Position numbers and translations under genes: made by a program
Assembly (NCBI GenBank): GCA_001871195.1
Contig: MNXA01000032.1
Coordinates: forward strand, 39,745 to 103,744
Reading direction: 5' to 3'
Source: Zetaproteobacteria bacterium CG1_02_55_237
Lineage (GTDB): Bacteria; Pseudomonadota; Zetaproteobacteria; Mariprofundales; Mariprofundaceae
Length of the DNA: 64,000 bases
In this document: positions 31,940 to 41,616 of the stretch, one piece after another
Layout of the letters: the number at the start of each line of letters is the position of its first letter
How positions within the stretch are numbered: the first letter of the stretch is position 1
Notes under the pieces: model-generated
The model's database searches: none
What the model saw: the letters and a program-made list of their open reading frames with translations, nothing else
What the model was told of the DNA's origin: nothing

Positions 31940-32572
31940 AAGGTTTGGAAGGTGACATGCCATGCCATGCGGAACGATAATCAGTTCGCCTGCTTTGGCT
32001 AATGCCTGCTGATGTCTCGCCAGCATGTCCTCACCGACATTGTCGCCATCGTTGATCACAATCCAGCGGGGCGGGCGACCCATGCGATTCAACTTGTCGA
32101 TTGTCAGCAGGGCATGATTGATGCCACCGAGGCGGGCGCGGACAACGAGCAATATTTCACAATCCGGCATATCGTTTAACCAGTCGGCAACCAGATAATC
32201 ATCCGTCAGCGGAACCATCAGGCCGCCAACACCCTCAATCAGGCTGATGTCATATCCTTTTGATCGTTCTTTACACCACCCAAGCAGTGCCTGCGGATCA
32301 ATACTTTGACCTTCTTCGGCCGCAGCCTGCGATGGAGCTAGTGCAGCGCCAAAATTATATAGATTGATGTTCGCCGCTGTGGAGTCCGGCAGGCACTGAG
32401 CCTTGAGCAGGGCTGCTACATCCGGGCTGATCGCAGCACCTTCGCGGCCGCTGGCAACAGGTTTCAGGCCGATCACCTTATTGCCGGCTGAAATCAAAGC
32501 GCGCAGCAAGGATGCCGTGACATAGGTTTTGCCGGCATCGGTATCGGTAGCAGTAATGAATATCCTACGCAT
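31928..32572 (-). CDS. bioD: dethiobiotin synthetase
   Basis: ATP-dependent ligase of 214 residues that closes the ureido ring of dethiobiotin from DAPA and CO2. The P-loop is 'FITATDTDAGKTYVTAS', followed by 'GLKPVASG' and 'LIEGVGGLMVPL'. The ATG at 32572 overlaps the 3' end of bioC by 8 bases; a longer frame to 32695 lies wholly in bioC. It is the last gene of the bioF-bioH-bioC-bioD run, and its stop codon is within the iscR operator. Confidence 0.95.
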   Translation of the reverse strand: MRRIFITATDTDAGKTYVTASLLRALISAGNKVIGLKPVASGREGAAISPDVAALLKAQCLPDSTAANINLYNFGAALAPSQAAAEEGQSIDPQALLGWCKERSKGYDISLIEGVGGLMVPLTDDYLVADWLNDMPDCEILLVVRARLGGINHALLTIDKLNRMGRPPRWIVINDGDNVGEDMLARHQQALAKAGELIIVPHGMACHLPNLILD

Positions 32573-33443
32573 GATGTTCAATCGGGATGATGTCGCCCTT
32601 GGGCTTGAATGGTTCCACAGCGTGCCAGGCCTGGGCATATAGCACCTCGAAGGTGGCGCGAATGCGGCCGTCCGCTTCGCTGTGGTGCGCTGCATAATGC
32701 TCGTCGAGATGGCGCAGCAGCCGACGGCCGTACAGTCCCGCCGGGCGGTTCTTGATGGCGCTGGAGGTGGCGCCCAAACCCTTCAACTCGCGCACCAGCG
32801 CCATTGGGTTCGGATAAGTCAGGGTAAACAGATCGGTGTCGGTGACCGGTAATTCCACAGAAAGCTTCATCAGCGCATCGCCGAGACTGGTGACATCGGG
32901 AAAGGGCAGGACCAGCCCGGCGTGTTCATGTGAAAAATCGGCCAGCGACTGGCGTAACTCGCCCAGTGTGCGTCGCCCGAAGGTGGATAGCAGCATCAGC
33001 CCGCCGGGAGCCAGTACGCGGCGCATCTCGGCCAGCATCAGCTCGGGATCGCTCACCCACTGCATGGCCAGATTCGAGGCAACCAGATCGAAAGAGGCAT
33101 CGGCAAAGGGGAGTCTGGCTGCATCGGCACGCGCAAAGCTGGTTCGTGCCCCCCATGGCATGCGGCGCGGATGCTTGTCCTGCGCGGCAAGCACCATGCC
33201 GTGTGCGATATCGACAGCAGTCAGGTGCGCCCGTTTGAAACGCTGGTGCAACAAGCGGGTGAAATAGCCGGTGCCGCAGCCGATATCCAGCACGCGCTGC
33301 GGGCGAATTTTGCTGAATTCGAGATGCCCCAGCAGTCGGTCGGCCACTTCGCGCTGCAACACTGCGTGCGCATCGTAACTGTCTGCCGAACGCCCGAAGG
33401 ACCGCCCTACCTGAGTTGTGTTGATATGTTGTTCTGACACCAT
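32565..33443 (-). CDS. bioC: malonyl-ACP O-methyltransferase
   Basis: SAM-dependent methyltransferase of 292 residues that masks malonyl-ACP as a methyl ester so it can enter fatty acid synthesis as the biotin precursor. The start 'QVGRSFGRSADSYDAHAVLQ' is typical of BioC. Motif I is 'VLDIGCGTGYFTRLL', and 'FDLVASNLAMQWVSDPELML' is the characteristic post-II region. It overlaps bioH by 37 bases and bioD by 8 bases, showing tight packing of the operon. Confidence 0.94.
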   Translation of the reverse strand: MVSEQHINTTQVGRSFGRSADSYDAHAVLQREVADRLLGHLEFSKIRPQRVLDIGCGTGYFTRLLHQRFKRAHLTAVDIAHGMVLAAQDKHPRRMPWGARTSFARADAARLPFADASFDLVASNLAMQWVSDPELMLAEMRRVLAPGGLMLLSTFGRRTLGELRQSLADFSHEHAGLVLPFPDVTSLGDALMKLSVELPVTDTDLFTLTYPNPMALVRELKGLGATSSAIKNRPAGLYGRRLLRHLDEHYAAHHSEADGRIRATFEVLYAQAWHAVEPFKPKGDIIPIEHHA

Positions 33444-34162
33444 TCCTCCAGCAATTCGTTAAACATCAGCGGCTGCGTTAAATGCGGCGCATGTCCGGCC
33501 TGCATGATCCGGAGCGTGGCGGCAGGCAATTGCGCGGCAAGATAATGTGCTGCCCCAACAGGGGTCACGGTATCGGCCGCACCATGCACAACCAGAGCCG
33601 GCAGCGATATCCCGGGAAGATCGGTACGCAAGTCCAGTTCATCGAGCAGCTGCAGGCCACAGTGCAGCCCGTCTGGCGAAGCGGGATGGCGACGGTCGAT
33701 GGCCGTGCGCACGATACCCAAATACTGTTTTCGGTCCAATGCATCGCCCTGCAACATCAGGGCAAAGAATCGATCCAGCAGGCGCGGCGCATCCGTCTTA
33801 AGGCTATCGCGAAAGCGCTCAAACACTTCATCGGTGCAACCATATTCCCAATCCGGACGCAGACGGAAGCGGGGCGTTGTCGACAACAGCACCAGACCGG
33901 CCAGCCTTGCGGCATGGGTCGTGGCCAGACGCTGGCCCAGCATGCCGCCCAGGGACCAGCCGACAAAAACCACCGGTTCGCTGGGAAGCTTGGCAAGCAG
34001 CGCGTCTTCCCAAGTTTCAAGAGCTGCATCCGGTGCGCCGCCATGCCCCGGAAGATTCACTGCCAGCACGTGATGGCGCTCTCCGAAATAATCCATTTGC
34101 GCATGCCATGTTTGCGCCGACTGACCCCAGCCGTGTACAAAAACCAGTGTGGGTGACTTCAA
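33407..34162 (-). CDS. bioH: pimeloyl-ACP methyl ester esterase
   Basis: Alpha/beta hydrolase of 251 residues that removes the methyl group from pimeloyl-ACP methyl ester to end the BioC-BioH pathway. The oxyanion segment is 'FVHGWGQSAQTW', the nucleophile Ser70 is in 'GWSLGG', the acid is in 'VVHGAADTVTPV' and the His is in 'MQAGHAPHLTQP'. The ATG overlaps the bioF stop by 4 bases. Its position between bioF and bioC makes BioH more likely than another carboxylesterase. Confidence 0.94.
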   Translation of the reverse strand: MKSPTLVFVHGWGQSAQTWHAQMDYFGERHHVLAVNLPGHGGAPDAALETWEDALLAKLPSEPVVFVGWSLGGMLGQRLATTHAARLAGLVLLSTTPRFRLRPDWEYGCTDEVFERFRDSLKTDAPRLLDRFFALMLQGDALDRKQYLGIVRTAIDRRHPASPDGLHCGLQLLDELDLRTDLPGISLPALVVHGAADTVTPVGAAHYLAAQLPAATLRIMQAGHAPHLTQPLMFNELLEEWCQNNISTQLR

Positions 34163-35322
34163 GTGGCGACCTTAGCCAGGGCTTGAACCAGTGCCTCGAT
34201 ATCTTCACTGCGGTGCGCAGCCGATAGGGTGATGCGCAGTCGCGCCGTTCCCTCAGGCACAGTCGGGGGACGAATGGCCGGCACAAAATAGCCAAGATTC
34301 AGCAAGGCCTCAGCAGCGTGCAGCGCGGCAGCCTCCTCGCCCAGTAGCAAGGGTTGAATGGGCGTAGCTGATGGCATCAGGACCAGTCCCTGTGCTGCCG
34401 CCAGATCGCGGAAGAGGGCGATATTGGCGTGCAGTTGCTGCACCAGATCGCCCCGTTGCAGCACATGCAGCGCCGTCAGGCTTGCCGCGCAGATAGCAGG
34501 GGGAAGCGCTGTGGAATAGGTCATGGTGCGCAGGCTCTGACGCAGACCCTCAATCATTTCCGTCGTGCCGAGAATGAAAGCGCCGTAGGAGCCCAGAGCC
34601 TTGCCGCAGGTGCCGACCTCGACCAGCCGACCATGTCCGGCCAAATTATTTTCCGAGCTCAGGCCGCGCCCATATTTCCCCAGCACACCGAAACCATGCG
34701 CATCATCGAGTAGCAGCAGGGTGTCATATTGCTCGGCCAGCGCCAGTAGGGCTGTCACATCGGCACTATCGCCATCCATGCTGAATACGCCGTCGGAAAC
34801 GATGATCCTCCGACCGGCAGGCGATGCCTGCAGCAAGCGCTCCAGCTGTTGCACTTCCAGATGTGCAAAGCGCTGCACCTTGGCAGCAGAAAGCCGAGCC
34901 CCATCCACCAGCGAGGCATGATTTAATCTGTCGCAGAATAATGTGCTGTGCCGGTCGGCCAGGGCCTGTAGCAGGCCGATATTGGCCAGCATACCGGAGC
35001 CGACAAGCAGCGCCGCTTCAAAACCCTTCCATGCGGCCAGTTCCGATTCCAGCCGATGCATCAGTGGATCATCGCCGCTGATCAGTCGTGAGGCTCCGCT
35101 GCCTGCGCCGTGTTTTGCAACCGCATCCGCAGCAGCACTGCACACCTCGGGGTGAAAGCTCATGCCGAGATAATCATTGCCGGCAAAGTTTAATAACTGC
35201 CTGCCCTGAACTGTGATATGCATACCCTGTCGCTCACCGCTGTTGAAAGAGCGGCGGCGCACATCAGGCGGCGGGGTGAACCAATTGCGACTATCCAGCA
35301 TATCATGCATGCTGGGTTGCAT
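34159..35322 (-). CDS. bioF: 8-amino-7-oxononanoate synthase
   Basis: PLP-dependent alpha-oxoamine synthase that joins pimeloyl-ACP and alanine. Visible are 'LLNFAGNDYLGMSFHPEV', 'GSGASRLISGDDPLM', 'FCDRLNHASLVDG', 'LLLDDAHGFGVLG' and the PLP lysine in 'TCGKALGSYGAF'. Homology begins around 'NWFTPPPDVRRR', so any of three ATGs (35322, 35310, 35301) may be the start; none has a good ribosome site. ATG 35373 has GGAGG 7 bases upstream, but that sequence is the complement of conserved Pro codons in the divergent comF gene, and the extension is not homologous. It is the first gene of the biotin operon; bioA and bioB are absent. Confidence 0.93.
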   Translation of the reverse strand: MQPSMHDMLDSRNWFTPPPDVRRRSFNSGERQGMHITVQGRQLLNFAGNDYLGMSFHPEVCSAAADAVAKHGAGSGASRLISGDDPLMHRLESELAAWKGFEAALLVGSGMLANIGLLQALADRHSTLFCDRLNHASLVDGARLSAAKVQRFAHLEVQQLERLLQASPAGRRIIVSDGVFSMDGDSADVTALLALAEQYDTLLLLDDAHGFGVLGKYGRGLSSENNLAGHGRLVEVGTCGKALGSYGAFILGTTEMIEGLRQSLRTMTYSTALPPAICAASLTALHVLQRGDLVQQLHANIALFRDLAAAQGLVLMPSATPIQPLLLGEEAAALHAAEALLNLGYFVPAIRPPTVPEGTARLRITLSAAHRSEDIEALVQALAKVAT

Positions 35323-35329
35323 GGCGACG

Positions 35330-35361
35330 CTGTCAACTGGGTTGTATAGCTGGGTTAACTT
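35330..35361. promoter_or_regulatory. candidate BirA-type biotin operator
   Basis: The 49-base gap between bioF and comF contains CTGTCAACT, 14 bases, then GGTTAACTT. This follows the layout of the known BirA operator (TTGTAAACC-N14/16-GGTTTACAA), with 6 of 9 matches in each half. The spacer includes TATACA read toward bioF, a possible -10. The position directly before the first biotin gene supports the idea; the moderate match keeps it tentative. Confidence 0.45.
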
Positions 35362-35371
35362 ATGCCGGAAC

Positions 35372-36091
35372 ATGTTGTTTCCTCCGGCTTGCGTCTTCTG
35401 CCACTCGCCGCTCGCCGGTCAGGCTGGTTGCTGCGAACGATGCGCGACAGACATCCGCATCTGGTCACACCAGCATTGCCTGCATTGCGGTCGCGTGCTG
35501 CCGGAGCACATAGCCCCCGGCCCCTGCGGCAAATGCCTGCGCCGGGCGCCGCAGCAACTCAGGACGGAGAGCCTGTTTATCTATCGTGAAGGGCCGGTGC
35601 GTAACGCCATCCTCGACTGGAAGCTGCAAGGCCGCGATGCCGGCATGCTTTGGTTGCTTGATGCTGCTGCGCCCCGTCTGCAAACCGTTTTTAACCCGCA
35701 AAGCCTGCTGCTGCCCGTTCCCATGCCAATATCCCGCATGCGGCGCGCCGGTCGTCACCATGCTGCCGATTTGTGCCGTGCCATTGCTGAGCGCACAGGG
35801 GCAAGCCTTGACTGGCAGTTGTTACGCCGCAGCGGGGCGCAGCAACGGCAGTCCAGCTTAAGCGGTCGGGCGCGCTGGAAAAATCTGTGTAATGCTTTCA
35901 CGGTGGATTACGACCACTGGGCCGAAATCATCGCTGGGCCGGCGAGTGAGCTCGTGTCGGATATGCAGGTGTGGGTGGTGGATGACATCATGACCACAGG
36001 CGCTACGATGCACTACGCTTGCCGTGCCCTGCGTCGTTCCGGGATTCGGGCCGGTGCATTCTCATTGACGCGTCTGGCGGATCGTGATTAA
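35372..36091 (+). CDS. comF: ComF/GntX-family phosphoribosyltransferase-like protein
   Basis: Protein of 239 residues with an N-terminal zinc-binding region of four Cys pairs ('CVFC', 'CCERC', 'CLHC', 'CGKC') and a C-terminal type I PRTase fold with the PRPP loop 'VWVVDDIMTTGATMHYA'. This matches ComFC/GntX, linked to natural transformation in several bacteria and of unclear biochemical role. I start at ATG 35372, giving 'MLFPPACVFC', which aligns with how E. coli GntX begins; starts at TTG 35342 or ATG 35321 are possible but would overlap the candidate biotin operator. In many proteobacteria comF lies next to bio genes, as here. Confidence 0.88.
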   Translation: MLFPPACVFCHSPLAGQAGCCERCATDIRIWSHQHCLHCGRVLPEHIAPGPCGKCLRRAPQQLRTESLFIYREGPVRNAILDWKLQGRDAGMLWLLDAAAPRLQTVFNPQSLLLPVPMPISRMRRAGRHHAADLCRAIAERTGASLDWQLLRRSGAQQRQSSLSGRARWKNLCNAFTVDYDHWAEIIAGPASELVSDMQVWVVDDIMTTGATMHYACRALRRSGIRAGAFSLTRLADRD

Positions 36092-36111
36092 GAAATATGT
36101 AAGGAGGCAGC

Positions 36112-36381
36112 ATGCCGACCATTGAAATGTATACCAGTTCCTGGTGTCCCTATTGCGTGAGGGCCAAGGCCCTGTTGAGCAAGAAAGGGCTGGATGTTGT
36201 TGAGTACAATATTGAAAAGGATCCTGAACTGCGTCGCGAGATGTTGCAGCGTAGCAACGGTGCCCGCACCGTGCCGCAGATATTTATCAATGATCGCCAT
36301 GTTATTGGCGGCTGCGATGGCCTGTATGCGCTGGAGCGGCGCAACGAGCTGGACAGCTGGCTTAAGGAAGGCGTCGCTTAA
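36112..36381 (+). CDS. grxC: glutaredoxin 3
   Basis: Glutaredoxin of 89 residues, a GSH-dependent thiol-disulfide oxidoreductase. It has the dithiol active site CPYC in 'SSWCPYCVRAK', the cis-proline segment 'ARTVPQIFIN' and the GSH-binding 'IGGCDGLYAL'. The ATG has AAGGAGG upstream, a strong ribosome site. It follows comF by 20 bases and is probably co-transcribed with it. It converges on recQ. Confidence 0.96.
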   Translation: MPTIEMYTSSWCPYCVRAKALLSKKGLDVVEYNIEKDPELRREMLQRSNGARTVPQIFINDRHVIGGCDGLYALERRNELDSWLKEGVA

Positions 36382-36387
36382 CTAGCC

Positions 36388-38559
36388 TCAGGTGATCCCG
36401 GCCGCCTCGCGCCAGGCCACCACCAGCCGGAAGGTTTCATTGCTTACCGGGGTGTCCATACTGCGCAGAATGTCGCTCAGTGAGGTATATTCATCGGCTT
36501 CCTCGATGGCGGCTGTTACATCGTCAAACTTCTCGCCAAGCACTTCGCGCACATTGATGTCGTAGCCGGCCTTTACCAGTGCGACAAAATGTTTCAAGAC
36601 CGTCTCGGCGCTAATGCCCTGCTTGGTGCCAATGGCTGCCGCATCCTCGCCACTCTTATACAACTGCCAGGTGAACATCTGTGCATCGTTGGGTGGCGGT
36701 CCTGTAACCCGCAGCTTCTGGACTTTTTCGGCGGCTGCCGCAGCGGCCTGTTCACCCTCATTCACAGCGCCGTGTTGCAGAAGAAGCTTGAGAAATGAAT
36801 CGCCATAGGTCAGCAGCTTGCGTTGACCCATGCCGTCGATGGTCGACAAATCATCCAGTGATTGTGGACGCTTATGGCTCATCTCGGCCAGCGTGGCGTC
36901 GTTCATCAGCACATGTGGAGCCACACCTTCCTTCTCCGCCATCTCCCGGCGCAAATCGCTGAGCTCGACGAAAACCGGATCGGCGCGATTTACTGCCGGC
37001 CGCTTCAGACCGCGATGCACCCCTTGGTGGTAGTGAGCCAGCATCAGGTGCTTGCGCTTTTCCAGCTTGGGCACCTCGGAGGTCAGTTTCAGTGCCGAAC
37101 GATGGCTGATATCCGGGTTGCAATAGCCCTGATGAGTAAGCTGGCGCAGGATCGATGTCCACTCGTCAGCCGTCATATCCGTTCCGGCACCATAGCTCTT
37201 TAATTTATCGTGGCCGCGTTCAATGATGCGTGCCGCTGTGGAGCCGCGCAGCACATCAATGACGTATCCCTTGCTGTAATTTTCCTCCAGTTCGCGGATG
37301 CACTGGATGGCCAGCAGCGCCGGCTTGATAGCGTCATAGGTTGTGGGCGGATCAAGGCAGACATCACAGTTGCCGCAGGGTGTTTTCAGCTGTTCACCGA
37401 AATAGCCGAGTAAAACCCGGCGCCTGCAGGTCAGTGCTTCGGAGAAGCCGATCATGCTGTTCAGCTTGTGGATCTCGATACGCTTCTGTTCCTTGCTCTC
37501 GACGTTATCTATAAGTCGGCGAACCAGATTCACGTCGCCGGAGCTGTACAGCAGCAGGGCTTCGGATTCCATGCCGTCACGACCGGCGCGGCCGGTTTCC
37601 TGATAATAGCTTTCCACGCTCTTTGGCATGTCGTGGTGCACGACATAGCGCACATTCGGCTTGTCGACCCCCATGCCGAAGGCAATGGTGGCGACGATCA
37701 CGCGAATGCGGTCATGCAGAAAATCGTCCTGCACCTGTTCGCGCCTCCGGCCCGGCATACCTGCATGGTAGGCCATGGCGCGGATGCCATGACGTTGCAG
37801 ATGCACGGCCACTTCCTCAACCCGCTTGCGAGACATGCAATAGATGATGCCCGATTCACCCTTCCAGTCATCGAGAAAATCAAGCAACTGACGCATCGGC
37901 TTGCGTTTTTCAGCAACCAGATAGCGAATGTTCGGGCGATCAAAGCTGGAAATGAATTTGTTCGCATTTTCGATCTGCAGGCATTGCAGGATGTCTTTGC
38001 GGGTGTGCTCGTCGGCCGTAGCGGTCAGGGCGAGAATCGGTACACCGGGGAATTCCTCACGCAGGCGACCGAGCTTTTCATACTCGGGACGAAAATCATG
38101 CCCCCACTGCGATACGCAATGCGCCTCATCAATGGCAAAAAGAGCCAGATCAATGTCATGCAGGATTTTCGTGAAAGTCGCGGAAAGCAGGCGCTCGGGT
38201 GCCACATAGAGCATCTCCAGCTTGCCGGCCTTCAGTCGCTCCAGGACCGAAGCAGCTTCGGCAACCTTCAGGGAGGAATTGTAATAGGCCGCTTCAACAC
38301 CGCAGCGCACCAGCGCATCCACCTGATCCTTCATCAGGGAAATCAGCGGCGAAACAATAATACCGGTGCCCTTGCGTACGATGGAAGGAATTTGATAGCA
38401 CATCGACTTGCCGCCACCGGTCGGCATCAACACAAAGGCATCGCCGCCATTCAGGATGGCTTCGACGACATCTTTCTGTACCGAGCGAAAAGCACTATAG
38501 CCGAAGGTATTCTTAAGAATGCCTTCAGCCTTTTTCATTGCGTTGTTTATCTGTTCCAT
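36388..38559 (-). CDS. recQ: ATP-dependent DNA helicase RecQ
   Basis: RecQ helicase of 723 residues, 3'-5' unwinding in recombination and fork repair. Walker A is in 'VLMPTGGGKSMCYQIP', the DExH box in 'AIDEAHCVSQWGHDFRPEY', and motif VI in 'QETGRAGRDG'. The RQC zinc site is 'CRRRVLLGYFGEQ' plus 'CGNCDVC'. An HRDC domain ('LRREMAEKEGVAPHVLMNDA') and a C-terminal helix-turn-helix stretch ('WQLYKSGEDAAAIGTKQGIS') follow. It is longer than E. coli RecQ (609) because of this C-terminal extension, which is known in other RecQ proteins. It is convergent with grxC. Confidence 0.96.
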   Translation of the reverse strand: MEQINNAMKKAEGILKNTFGYSAFRSVQKDVVEAILNGGDAFVLMPTGGGKSMCYQIPSIVRKGTGIIVSPLISLMKDQVDALVRCGVEAAYYNSSLKVAEAASVLERLKAGKLEMLYVAPERLLSATFTKILHDIDLALFAIDEAHCVSQWGHDFRPEYEKLGRLREEFPGVPILALTATADEHTRKDILQCLQIENANKFISSFDRPNIRYLVAEKRKPMRQLLDFLDDWKGESGIIYCMSRKRVEEVAVHLQRHGIRAMAYHAGMPGRRREQVQDDFLHDRIRVIVATIAFGMGVDKPNVRYVVHHDMPKSVESYYQETGRAGRDGMESEALLLYSSGDVNLVRRLIDNVESKEQKRIEIHKLNSMIGFSEALTCRRRVLLGYFGEQLKTPCGNCDVCLDPPTTYDAIKPALLAIQCIRELEENYSKGYVIDVLRGSTAARIIERGHDKLKSYGAGTDMTADEWTSILRQLTHQGYCNPDISHRSALKLTSEVPKLEKRKHLMLAHYHQGVHRGLKRPAVNRADPVFVELSDLRREMAEKEGVAPHVLMNDATLAEMSHKRPQSLDDLSTIDGMGQRKLLTYGDSFLKLLLQHGAVNEGEQAAAAAAEKVQKLRVTGPPPNDAQMFTWQLYKSGEDAAAIGTKQGISAETVLKHFVALVKAGYDINVREVLGEKFDDVTAAIEEADEYTSLSDILRSMDTPVSNETFRLVVAWREAAGIT

Positions 38560-38691
38560 GGGTATCCTGCCTGTAAAAACCCATTCATATTACATGAGCC
38601 CTGTTTCAAATCAAGCCAACATGCCTGTTGTGCATGCATGGGAATCTTTCGCCATTGGCGGCAAGAGGCAGCCTGATGCATACTCCAGCCT

Positions 38692-39474
38692 GTGAATTCA
38701 CTGACTGGAAAACGCATTCTACTCACGCGCGCCGCCGATCAATGCGAGGCCATCGCAGAGTTGATAGCGCAGCGCGGTGCCAAGACCCTGTGTTTCCCCT
38801 GTCTGGCAGTGCAGTGTCTTTCTGAAAATATCCGCCATGGGCTGTCAGCCCTGCCAGAAAATACTGCCATCCTGCTGAGCAGCGTGAACGGTGTCAGCTG
38901 TGCCGCCAAGGCGCTGGGCGATGATTTCGTTCCTCTGTTTAGTCGACATCAGGTCATTGCCGTGGGCAGCCAGACAGCGGCGGCCCTGACAGAACGTGGC
39001 ATCAGTGTCGCATGGATTGCTTCCGAAGCATCTCAGGAAGGACTGATACAGGGTTTTGCCGAGCATGGCCTGCCGGCGAGCGTTTACTTCCTGCGTGCCG
39101 AGGAGGGCAGGGATGTGCTGCAACAGGCGCTGCAAAACCAGGGCGCGGAGGTGCACCTGATTCATGCCTATCGCACCATCTGTCCGCAGGGCGATGCCGC
39201 GGACACGGCGCAGGCTCTGGAGAGAGGCGAGATCGATGCCGTGCTGCTGGGAAGTTCACGCACCGCCCGGCATTACGTGCAGCGCATCGGTAATGCACAG
39301 CTTGCCAATCGTCCGGCCGTAGTCGTCATCAGTGCGCAAGTGGCAGCTGCTGCGGAGGGTGCAGGTTTGAGCGTGCAGGCCGTGGCAAAAGAGGCTAGTT
39401 TTGCTGCCATGCTGGATGCATTGGCTGAGTATTTTGAAGAAACCCGGTCCGTAACGGAGGAAAATCGCCCATGA
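38692..39474 (+). CDS. hemD: uroporphyrinogen-III synthase
   Basis: HemD of 260 residues closes and inverts ring D of hydroxymethylbilane. The sequence is poorly conserved in this family, but '[19 protein letters not shown]', '[17 protein letters not shown]', '[17 protein letters not shown]', '[20 protein letters not shown]' and '[16 protein letters not shown]' follow the expected pattern. The start is GTG 38692. The stop overlaps the hemB start as ATGA. hemC, the usual upstream neighbour, is not in the window; the 132-base gap on the left holds the putative promoter region, with no site I can name. Confidence 0.9.
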   Translation: MNSLTGKRILLTRAADQCEAIAELIAQRGAKTLCFPCLAVQCLSENIRHGLSALPENTAILLSSVNGVSCAAKALGDDFVPLFSRHQVIAVGSQTAAALTERGISVAWIASEASQEGLIQGFAEHGLPASVYFLRAEEGRDVLQQALQNQGAEVHLIHAYRTICPQGDAADTAQALERGEIDAVLLGSSRTARHYVQRIGNAQLANRPAVVVISAQVAAAAEGAGLSVQAVAKEASFAAMLDALAEYFEETRSVTEENRP

Positions 39475-40454
39475 GCTTGCCTGATCTGACCATACGACCG
39501 CGCCGACTGCGCCGCACCCCGACGCTACGCCGCATGGTGCGCGAAACATCGCTTTCGGTAGACGATCTGATTTATCCGTTGTTTGTTGACGAAACCATCA
39601 GCGAGCCGAAGCCGATTGCCAGCATGCCGGGCGTGTCCCGCATCCCCCTGTCGCATGTCGGCAAGGCCGTGCGCGAGGTTGCCGCAGCCGGCATTCCCGG
39701 CGTGATTTTTTTCGGGATTCCGGCAAAGAAGGATGCCATCGGCAGTGAGGCATGGAATGATGAAGGTATCGTGCAGCGTGCCGTACGTGCAGCCAAGGAT
39801 GCCTCCCCCGACACCTGTGTGATTGCTGACTCCTGCTTCTGCGAATACACCGACCACGGTCATTGCGGCGTGTTGCACGGAGAGGAAGTGGACAACGATG
39901 CAACGCTGGAAAATCTGCAGAAGGAAGTGGTTTCCTATGCCCGCTCTGGCGTCGATATCATTGCGCCCTCTGGCATGATGGATGGCATGATTGGCGCCAT
40001 CCGCACAGCGCTGGACGACAATGGTTTCAGCCACATTCCGGTGATGTCCTATGCCGTCAAATATGCTTCCGGCTACTTCGGGCCTTTCCGTGATGCGGCT
40101 GATTCCGCGCCCAGCTTCGGCGACCGTAGCGGCTACCAGATGGACCCGGCCAACCGTCGCGAAGCCATCAAGGAAGCCATGATCGACATTAATGAAGGTG
40201 CCGACATGCTCATGGTCAAACCGGGGCTGGCCTATATGGATATCATCGCTGCGGTGAAAGAAGCCACCGACGTGCCGATGGCTGTGTACAATGTCTCCGG
40301 CGAATATGCCATGATCAAGGCCGCTGCCGAGAAGGGCTGGATCGACGAGCGTCGTGTGGTACTGGAAACCATGCTGGGCTTTAAACGTGCCGGTGCCGAC
40401 ATGATTCTGACCTATCACGCCATGGATATCGCCCGCTGGCTCAATAATGACTGA
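39471..40454 (+). CDS. hemB: delta-aminolevulinic acid dehydratase (porphobilinogen synthase)
   Basis: HemB of 327 residues condenses two ALA molecules to porphobilinogen. Schiff-base lysines are Lys197 ('[16 protein letters not shown]') and Lys250 ('[13 protein letters not shown]'). The metal site carries Cys122, Cys124 and Cys132 in '[15 protein letters not shown]', the zinc-type arrangement seen in E. coli, rather than the Asp-rich magnesium type. It is coupled to hemD by a 4-base overlap and to the next gene by an 8-base overlap. Confidence 0.97.
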   Translation: MSLPDLTIRPRRLRRTPTLRRMVRETSLSVDDLIYPLFVDETISEPKPIASMPGVSRIPLSHVGKAVREVAAAGIPGVIFFGIPAKKDAIGSEAWNDEGIVQRAVRAAKDASPDTCVIADSCFCEYTDHGHCGVLHGEEVDNDATLENLQKEVVSYARSGVDIIAPSGMMDGMIGAIRTALDDNGFSHIPVMSYAVKYASGYFGPFRDAADSAPSFGDRSGYQMDPANRREAIKEAMIDINEGADMLMVKPGLAYMDIIAAVKEATDVPMAVYNVSGEYAMIKAAAEKGWIDERRVVLETMLGFKRAGADMILTYHAMDIARWLNND

Positions 40455-41616
40455 TAACAACAAACCTGAAGAGAAGGCCGACAATATGTCTGATACGGAA
40501 CAGCCGCTTGTGGATACCCAAGCTGATGTCCAGGAGGCGATACAGCCTGAAACAAGCCCTGCTGCGCCGCGCAAAAAGAAGCGCCTCGGCCCGTGGTTTT
40601 TTCTGTTGTTTATCTTTATCGCTCTGCCCGCAGCCTGGCTGCTTTCTCCACCCGAGATGCGCCAGCAGGCGCTGGATATACTGAAACCCGGTAAGGCACA
40701 CAAGCCAATGGCGCAGGCAACGCAGCCGCTGGCCGCTGCTGAGCCTCAAAGCGAAACGGCCGCAGCTGACGCAGCATCGGTGATACCGGCCGTGGCGCCA
40801 GAACCCGCTGCCCAGCCTCAGGGCGAAACGGATGCAATCGATACTGCAGCGGCGCAAGCGGAACCTGTTGCTGAAGTTGCAGCCACAGCCCCCGAAACGC
40901 CGGCAAGCATTCGCGATGTTGAACCTGTGAATAGCGATATGGTCACGCTGACCCCCGATGGGCCGGTTCTGCCGGTACCGGACAACGCAGCCTCTCTGCA
41001 GGAAGAAATCAATCGACTGCAAGGTGAGCTGAGCGACGTGCAGGCCGAACGGGAGCAGTTAAAGCAAGAGCTGAAAACGAGCAAGGCGATTGAGCTTCGC
41101 GTGTGGCTGAGTCTGCTTGCCAGCCCTGATACTCGACTATCGCACCGCATCGGCATGTGGGGCTACCTTGCTTCACTGCCATCGCTGGATGAATCCGAGC
41201 AAGGCAAAGCCCGCGAGATGGGTATGATGCTGCAACATGATCGGACAAAGCTTGCCGCTATGCGCAAACTGCTGAAGCAGCTGGCAGAAACCATCCCCGC
41301 TGCGCAGCAGGTCGATATCATTCCCAAGCCGGAAAACCCTTACCTTGCCTGGCTGATCGGTGCTTTCCATTTGCGCCACGCCCCCAGCGTCGCTGAGCAA
41401 GAGCACGCCGGCCTGCGTCGACAGTTGCTGGACATGGAGCACGCCCTGAGCATCGAAGACTGGCCGGAGCCACGCGCATGGCGCCGCCTGCTCAGTGCTG
41501 TTCGTGATCAGTTGAGCGACACTGCCGATGCTGACCTGTCCGAATCCATGGACGACATCAGGGTAGACATTGATGTATCCCGCAAGGCAGCGGCTGACTG
41601 GATGGAGGTTCTCTGA
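40447..41616 (+). CDS. HemX-like membrane-anchored coiled-coil protein
   Basis: Protein of 389 residues of unproven function. A charged N-terminal tail of about 45 residues precedes one transmembrane helix ('[19 protein letters not shown]'). A low-complexity Ala/Pro/Glu linker of about 80 residues follows, then a short coiled coil ('[20 protein letters not shown]') and an alpha-helical C-terminal domain. Position between hemB and hemY and the overall layout match HemX of enterobacteria, which has no demonstrated methyltransferase activity. I saw no SAM-binding motif. It overlaps hemB by 8 bases and hemY by 1 base (TGATG). Confidence 0.72.
   Translation: MTDNNKPEEKADNMSDTEQPLVDTQADVQEAIQPETSPAAPRKKKRLGPWFFLLFIFIALPAAWLLSPPEMRQQALDILKPGKAHKPMAQATQPLAAAEPQSETAAADAASVIPAVAPEPAAQPQGETDAIDTAAAQAEPVAEVAATAPETPASIRDVEPVNSDMVTLTPDGPVLPVPDNAASLQEEINRLQGELSDVQAEREQLKQELKTSKAIELRVWLSLLASPDTRLSHRIGMWGYLASLPSLDESEQGKAREMGMMLQHDRTKLAAMRKLLKQLAETIPAAQQVDIIPKPENPYLAWLIGAFHLRHAPSVAEQEHAGLRRQLLDMEHALSIEDWPEPRAWRRLLSAVRDQLSDTADADLSESMDDIRVDIDVSRKAAADWMEVL

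Noticed and set aside
35373..35400. GGAGG ribosome site for bioF at ATG 35373
   Set aside because: The motif is the complement of conserved Pro codons in comF, and the extra N-terminal residues are not homologous to BioF.
37468..38676. 402-codon plus-strand open frame opposite recQ
   Set aside because: It is antisense to conserved RecQ helicase motifs and has no recognisable domain.
39525..40703. 392-codon minus-strand open frame opposite hemB
   Set aside because: It is the antisense of conserved HemB active-site sequence; no ribosome site or family pattern.
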